A stretch of DNA of 10,729 nucleotides from Acidobacteriota bacterium (GTDB lineage: Bacteria > Acidobacteriota > Aminicenantia > UBA2199): contig JAQUQF010000035.1 of NCBI GenBank assembly GCA_028749105.1, positions 1 to 10,729 on the forward strand, read 5' to 3'. The notes under the pieces were generated by a model, which saw nothing but the letters and a program-made list of their open reading frames with translations, was not told where the DNA came from and did no database searches. This document shows, piece after piece, positions 7,972 to 10,729 of this stretch; positions within the stretch are counted from its first letter, which is position 1, and each line of letters starts with the position of its first letter. The position numbers and the translations under genes are program-made.

Positions 7972-8199
7972 ATGGTAAGAAAAACCGTTGCTTTAGACAA
8001 AAAAATATTGGATGAATTGATATTATTCGCCAAAAAGGACCAGCGCGATTTTTCCGGGGCCCTGCGCTACGCTTTAAAGATCGGGTTAGCGGCCATCGAG
8101 AATCCGGAGCTGACCATCGAGGAAATAAAGGATATTCTTGAAGCCACAGTCGATCTCGAAGCCGGTCGGGTCAGCGAAATGAGCTTGAACGAGATTTGA
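7972..8199 (+). CDS. Ribbon-helix-helix-like antitoxin (75 aa)
   Basis: The protein begins MVRKTVALDKKILDELILF and continues with FSGALRYALKIGLAAIENPE. This gives a short basic beta strand and two helices, the pattern of an RHH (CopG/Arc-like) DNA-binding fold, followed by an acidic tail (LTIEEIKDILEATVDLEAG) suited to wrapping a toxin. I chose the ATG at 7972 rather than 7954: GAGAGG stands just before it, whereas the earlier ATG has no ribosome site and lies upstream of the predicted transcription start. The stop TGA shares its final A with the toxin ATG, so translation is probably coupled. Expected roles are to neutralise the toxin and repress the operon through the palindrome at the promoter. 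The family call rests on pattern and context, not a database match. Confidence 0.8.
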   Translation: MVRKTVALDKKILDELILFAKKDQRDFSGALRYALKIGLAAIENPELTIEEIKDILEATVDLEAGRVSEMSLNEI

Positions 8200-8459
8200 T
8201 GCGGCTCCTTGAGACAGCCAAGTTCAAAAAACAAAGGGAAAAACTCCGTTCTGAATTGGAAAAGCAGGCCTTGAAAAAAGCCATTGGCGAGGCATTGGAA
8301 AATCCCCTGGCCGGAAAAAAACTGAAGGGCGAACTTTCTTGCTATCGTTCCCTTAGATTCTCTGCTGGATCACTTTCGCAGCGTTTGATCTATCAGTTTG
8401 AATCTGATTCCGTTATCCTGATCTCTTTCGGCCCCCGCCAGGGAATCTATAAATCATAA
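8199..8459 (+). CDS. RelE/ParE-family toxin (86 aa)
   Basis: This small basic protein reads KFKKQREKLRSELEKQALKK, then NPLAGKKLKGELSCYRSLRF, then QRLIYQFESDSVILISFGPR and the end QGIYKS. This is the layout of RelE/ParE-superfamily toxins: two N-terminal helices, an LKG turn, a YRSLRF strand, an (R)LIYQ strand, and a C-terminal strand ending GPRxGIY. The usual length is about 85-100 residues. Members are either ribosome-dependent mRNA nucleases (RelE) or gyrase poisons (ParE), and the sequence alone does not decide which. The ATG overlaps the antitoxin stop by one base (TGATG), a typical coupled toxin-antitoxin arrangement. The frame could also begin at TTG three bases earlier, but ATG is preferred. 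I see no clear terminator after it; the convergent ankyrin gene ends 37 bp away. Confidence 0.85.
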   Translation: MRLLETAKFKKQREKLRSELEKQALKKAIGEALENPLAGKKLKGELSCYRSLRFSAGSLSQRLIYQFESDSVILISFGPRQGIYKS

Positions 8460-8496
8460 AGCCCGAAAAGATCTTCAAGGAGTTGGTTTTAGATAA

Positions 8497-9053
8497 TCAC
8501 TTATCATGATTAACAGCAGCTCTGTTTTCCAAGAGTAATTTGACAATATGAATATTTCTGCCATGTAAAGCAATAAGGAGTGGAGAATTGTCTTTCTTGT
8601 CCAAAGCATTGACAAAGGCTCCATTCTTGAGCAGAAAAGGTGCTTTTTCTTTTTGATTTCCCAGAACAGCCCACATCAAGGGGGTCATACCTTCATTATC
8701 AGCGGCATTCACGTCCGCGCCGTTCCGGATTAGAATTTCGAGGATCTTCTTCGGCACATCATATTGATAGGCCGCATTTATTAAAAGCGTTAAAAGCGTC
8801 TCTCCGTCTTGATTTCTTCGATGAACGTACTTGTTGCTGAATAGGTCATCCTTGACCGAAACCAATTTTGATCCGGATACCCGTTCTTGGAAATAAAAAT
8901 CCTGAGCGATTTCTGATCTTCATTTTCGTAGAAAAAAAATACTGCTTGTATAGTCAAAAAAAGAATCAATGCAGCTGCAACTTTAATGATGATTTTTTCT
9001 TTTTTGTCTTCATAGTCTCTCCAGTTGGCAACAACCAAATATGTCAATTTCAT
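8497..9053 (-). pseudogene. Membrane-anchored ankyrin-repeat protein gene, frameshifted
   Basis: Two overlapping minus-strand frames make one protein if a single base is restored. From the ATG at 9053 the first part has about 20 cytoplasmic residues, a transmembrane helix (about 21-41, AAALILFLTIQAVFFFY), then ISKNGYPDQ. The rest lies in another frame (VKDDLFSNKYVHRRNQDGE onward) and carries three ankyrin repeats (about 81-116, 117-149, 150-182; RNGADVN, LLKNGAFVN, LLLENRAAVN). The switch is at a run of four A at 8869-8866; a fifth A would give about 185 residues reading DQKLVSVKDD. The cause may be a real loss-of-function deletion, a phase-variable homopolymer or a sequencing error. Ankyrin repeats bind proteins; no partner is evident. 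It is AT-rich, converges on the toxin gene, and has only a weak ribosome site (AAAG). Confidence 0.75.
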
Positions 9054-9134
9054 TTTACTTTAATTGCAGCTAATTTTAGATTGTGAGTTTGATATGTTTG
9101 TATTATTTCCTGCAATACCGGAGCGATGGGCACC
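9054..9134. other. AT-rich gap between ankyrin and phosphatase-superfamily genes
   Basis: No gene, clear promoter or terminator was found. It contains the right end of the AT-rich island and the bases just after the phosphatase-superfamily stop codon. Confidence 0.4.
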
Positions 9135-9245
9135 TCAGTACAATTCCAGGATCGCCGGTGCGACGTCGGAAAGGCTGGCGATCCTTTTGCGCAGGCGGTC
9201 GCCGTGCTTGCCCCAGGCGACGAGCGGCACCGGGTTGCGGCTGTG
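9135..9245. repeat. Direct repeat, right copy (3' end of intact gene)
   Basis: This copy is the functional 3' end of the phosphatase-superfamily gene. It matches 7765-7875 with seven mismatches, five of them synonymous in the shared reading frame. Confidence 0.9.
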
Positions 9246-10076
9246 TCCGCGCGCGGGATAGTCCTCCAGGTTGCCGTGGTCGCTGGTCAGGATCAGGGTG
9301 TCGTTTTTCCTGTCGAGCAGGGACAGAAGCGTCCCGACCAGGGTGTCGAAGTCGCGGACCAAGTCGATGCACTCCTCCAGGGAACGGCGGTGGGCATAAA
9401 GGTCGGTCTGAAAATATTCATACAGAACGAACTCGAACCGCCGGGAAGCGTTGAAAACGATTGCCGCCGCCTGTTGCGGAGAAAAAATGGGCAGCGCCAT
9501 CCCTTTTTCATTCAGCAAGCGGTTGGAATAGTCCTGGTACAGGGCATTTTTCTCCCGGATGTCGGCCTCACCGAAAGGTCTTTGGTCGCTGGCCAGCAGC
9601 ATGCAGGAGGTGACCGAGATCATCCTTTTAAAGCGCTCCGGGAAGAACGCGGAAAACCAGAGGCGGCCGTCCGCCTCCATGCGGACGTGTCTTGCCGTGA
9701 ACAGTTCTTCGTGGGCCGGGTAGGCGTTCAGATAGCGGGCGGTTGCCCCCCTGGCCGCCAGTTGCGACAGCAGGTTTTTCTTCATGATGATGCGGCGCAA
9801 GGCGCGGTCGGGATAGCCGTTGCGGTGGCGGTTGCCGATCTCGGCCGCCCCGGCCCCGCAGAAGAGGGCCGTCTGGCCGCTGGCGCTCTGGGGCGCTCCC
9901 GGGATGCCCAGGGTGGCGTCAATGGCCGCGACCGGGGTGCCGTCGGGCAGAACCGGGGCTTCCTGCCAGAAGGGGAGATGGCGGCATTGACCGAGAAAGA
10001 ACGGGTTGCCCGGGTCGCGGCCTACGACGCCGCAGCCGTCGACAAAGATGAAGATCACCCGTTCCATTTTGGCCAT
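9135..10076 (-). CDS. Alkaline phosphatase-superfamily metalloenzyme (phosphoglycerate mutase-like, 313 aa)
   Basis: Two-metal phospho-transfer enzyme of the alkaline phosphatase/phosphopentomutase/cofactor-independent phosphoglycerate mutase superfamily. Visible motifs are VIFIFVDGCGVG-like at the N terminus (Asp13 as metal ligand), PQSASGQTAL (about 62-71, the nucleophile region), YFQTDLYAHR (Asp225 and His229), TSDHGN (Asp266 and His267) and GHSRNPVPL (His278). At 313 residues it is much shorter than phosphoglycerate mutase (about 510), so it lacks the large inserted domain and its substrate is uncertain. I start at the ATG at 10076, preceded by GGGGA; an in-frame TTG at 10115 would add 13 residues with no ribosome site, and the ATG at 10067 is also possible. 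Its 3' end is repeated at 7765-7875. It is divergent from the tRNA-tuf operon. Confidence 0.85.
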   Translation of the reverse strand: MAKMERVIFIFVDGCGVVGRDPGNPFFLGQCRHLPFWQEAPVLPDGTPVAAIDATLGIPGAPQSASGQTALFCGAGAAEIGNRHRNGYPDRALRRIIMKKNLLSQLAARGATARYLNAYPAHEELFTARHVRMEADGRLWFSAFFPERFKRMISVTSCMLLASDQRPFGEADIREKNALYQDYSNRLLNEKGMALPIFSPQQAAAIVFNASRRFEFVLYEYFQTDLYAHRRSLEECIDLVRDFDTLVGTLLSLLDRKNDTLILTSDHGNLEDYPARGHSRNPVPLVAWGKHGDRLRKRIASLSDVAPAILELY

Positions 10077-10120
10077 TATATCCCCAACCGGGGAAAAAAT
10101 TAAAAAAAATGGCAACTATC

Positions 10121-10149
10121 TTGCTTTCGGGGCCGAAAAGCGCTATACT
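10121..10149 (+). promoter_or_regulatory. Upstream promoter of the tRNA-tuf operon (P1)
   Basis: TTGCTT (10121-10126) and TATACT (10144-10149) are 17 bases apart, with a strong -10 and a weak -35. An imperfect inverted repeat (GCTTTCGG with CCGAAAAGC, 10123-10141) occupies the spacer. Confidence 0.45.
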
Positions 10150-10184
10150 GCAAATCCCTGCGAAGGTCGTTGGAGCCAATATGA

Positions 10185-10214
10185 TTGACAGAACAGGTAT
10201 AGCTGTGCTACACT
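10185..10214 (+). promoter_or_regulatory. Proximal promoter of the tRNA-tuf operon (P2)
   Basis: A perfect TTGACA (10185-10190) is followed 18 bases later by TACACT (10209-10214) with a TG extension just before it (10206-10207). Transcription would start near 10221, a few bases upstream of the first tRNA. Confidence 0.6.
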
Positions 10215-10228
10215 CATTTTTTTTGCAT

Positions 10229-10301
10229 GCTGGCGTAGCTCAGCTGGTAGAGCAGCTGATTTGTAATCAGCCGGTCGGGGGTTCAAATCCCTTCGCCAGC
10301 T
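10229..10301 (+). tRNA. trnT: tRNA-Thr (anticodon UGU)
   Basis: A 73-nt cloverleaf with acceptor GCTGGCG/CGCCAGC, D arm GCTC/GAGC, anticodon stem GCTGA/TCAGC around TTTGTAA (anticodon TGT) and the T loop TTCAAAT. The T stem includes two G-U pairs. CCA is not encoded. It is the first gene of a Thr-Tyr-Gly-Thr-tuf operon. Confidence 0.96.
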
Positions 10302-10327
10302 TGAAATAAGCGGAAAATGAAACGTGA

Positions 10328-10410
10328 GGGCAGGTTCCAGAGTGGTCAAATGGGACGGGCTGTAAACCCGTTGGCGCAAGCCTTCGAAGGTTCGAATCCT
10401 CCCCTGCCCA
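10328..10410 (+). tRNA. trnY: tRNA-Tyr (anticodon GUA)
   Basis: An 83-nt class II tRNA with acceptor GGGCAGG/CCTGCCC, anticodon stem ACGGG/CCCGT around CTGTAAA (GTA at 10362-10364), and a long variable arm as expected for bacterial tRNA-Tyr. CCA is not encoded. Confidence 0.96.
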
Positions 10411-10421
10411 ATTTACGGGAT

Positions 10422-10495
10422 GCGGGAGTAGCTCAGCTGGCTAGAGCTATAGCCTTCCAAGCTATAGGCCGCGGGTTCGAATCCCGTCTCCCGCT
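10422..10495 (+). tRNA. trnG: tRNA-Gly (anticodon UCC)
   Basis: A 74-nt cloverleaf with acceptor GCGGGAG/CTCCCGC, anticodon stem ATAGC/GCTAT around CTTCCAA (TCC at 10456-10458) and T arm GCGGG-TTCGAAT-CCCGT. CCA is not encoded. Confidence 0.96.
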
Positions 10496-10502
10496 CGTGA
10501 GC

Positions 10503-10575
10503 GCCCTCGTAGCTCAGTTGGCAGAGCGCATCCTTGGTAAGGATGAGGTCATCAGTTCGACCCTGATCGAGGGCT
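10503..10575 (+). tRNA. trnT: tRNA-Thr (anticodon GGU)
   Basis: A 73-nt cloverleaf with acceptor GCCCTCG/CGAGGGC, anticodon stem CATCC/GGATG around TTGGTAA (GGT at 10536-10538) and T arm ATCAG/CTGAT. CCA is not encoded. It ends 46 bases before the tuf start codon. Confidence 0.96.
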
Positions 10576-10621
10576 TTGATTCGGTTGCGGCTTAAAATGA
10601 AATATTCTTTAGGAGGACAGC

Positions 10622-10729
10622 ATGGCAAAAGAGAAATTTGATCGTACGAAGGCGCATTTGAATATCGGGACGATCGGGCACGTGGACCACGGCAAGACGA
10701 CGCTGACGGCGGCGATCACCAAGGTGCTG
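10622..10729 (+). CDS. tuf: Elongation factor Tu, 5' part (cut by window edge)
   Basis: The first 36 codons read MAKEKFDRTKAHLNIGTIGH and go on with VDHGKTTLTAAITKVL. This is the canonical EF-Tu N terminus with the GTP-binding P-loop GHVDHGKT at residues 19-26. EF-Tu is the cytoplasmic GTPase that delivers aminoacyl-tRNA to the ribosomal A site. A strong Shine-Dalgarno (AGGAGG, 10611-10616) stands five bases before the ATG. It follows four tRNA genes with no visible terminator between, so tRNAs and tuf are probably one transcript, as in the E. coli thrU-tufB operon. Confidence 0.98.
   Translation, partial: MAKEKFDRTKAHLNIGTIGHVDHGKTTLTAAITKVL

Larger units (their letters stand above)
7900..9134. 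mobile_element. AT-rich acquired island with toxin-antitoxin and ankyrin genes
   Basis: About 1.2 kb, visibly richer in A and T than the flanking genes, lies between two same-direction copies of a phosphatase-superfamily 3' end. It contains a toxin-antitoxin operon and a convergent, frameshifted ankyrin-repeat gene. No integrase, transposase or terminal inverted repeats are seen, so the mode of entry is unknown. Calling it an acquired island is an inference from composition, content and the flanking repeat. Confidence 0.5.

Noticed and set aside
8492..8505. GATAA-TCAC-TTATC hairpin between the toxin and ankyrin genes as a terminator
   Set aside because: The stem is only five AT-rich pairs and no U-run follows in either direction.
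10082..10093. CCCC-AACC-GGGG hairpin upstream of the phosphatase-superfamily gene
   Set aside because: It is only four base pairs and lies between divergent genes, with no upstream transcript to terminate. The G-run is better read as that gene's ribosome site.
9126..10103. Plus-strand open frame opposite the phosphatase-superfamily gene
   Set aside because: The minus strand carries the metal-binding motifs and a ribosome site; the plus frame has no recognisable content.
10109..10595. Small open frames across the tRNA cluster
   Set aside because: They are fully explained by the four tRNA genes and do not resemble proteins.

Overview
The window looks like a chromosomal segment of a GC-rich bacterium. 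Very long periplasmic beta-propeller sensors fused to diguanylate cyclases, a cobalamin-binding-type radical SAM gene and the tRNA-tuf cluster would suit Acidobacteriota or Aminicenantes-like lineages. That placement is a guess from gene style, not a measurement.

Layout from left to right. (1) From the left edge to 5972, two large paralogous minus-strand genes encode exported sensor/diguanylate cyclase proteins: signal peptide, two-component-regulator-type propeller, Y_Y_Y domain, transmembrane helix, coiled coil and GGDEF domain. The downstream copy runs off the left edge before its active-site motif. It has its own near-consensus promoter, placed so that its mRNA would be leaderless. (2) At 6090-7532 a minus-strand B12-binding-type radical SAM enzyme lies upstream of the sensors on the same strand. 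(3) At 7765-9134 there is a mosaic region. It starts with a broken C-terminal fragment of an alkaline phosphatase-superfamily gene. An AT-rich island follows, with a RelE/ParE-type toxin-antitoxin pair (RHH-like antitoxin, own promoter and palindromic operator) and a frameshifted membrane-anchored ankyrin-repeat gene. (4) At 9135-10076 is an intact alkaline phosphatase-superfamily metalloenzyme gene. Its 3' end is almost the same as the fragment on the far side of the island, so the island is bracketed by a direct repeat of about 111 bp. (5) From 10121 to the right edge, tandem promoters lead into tRNA-Thr(UGU), tRNA-Tyr(GUA), tRNA-Gly(UCC), tRNA-Thr(GGU) and the start of tuf, the same order as thrU-tyrU-glyT-thrT-tufB of Escherichia coli.

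The sensors probably link an extracytoplasmic signal to c-di-GMP output. The radical SAM gene has no evident functional tie to them beyond strand and proximity. The most unusual part is the toxin-antitoxin/ankyrin island between the two copies of the phosphatase-superfamily 3' end. It looks acquired, but no integrase or transposase is visible.
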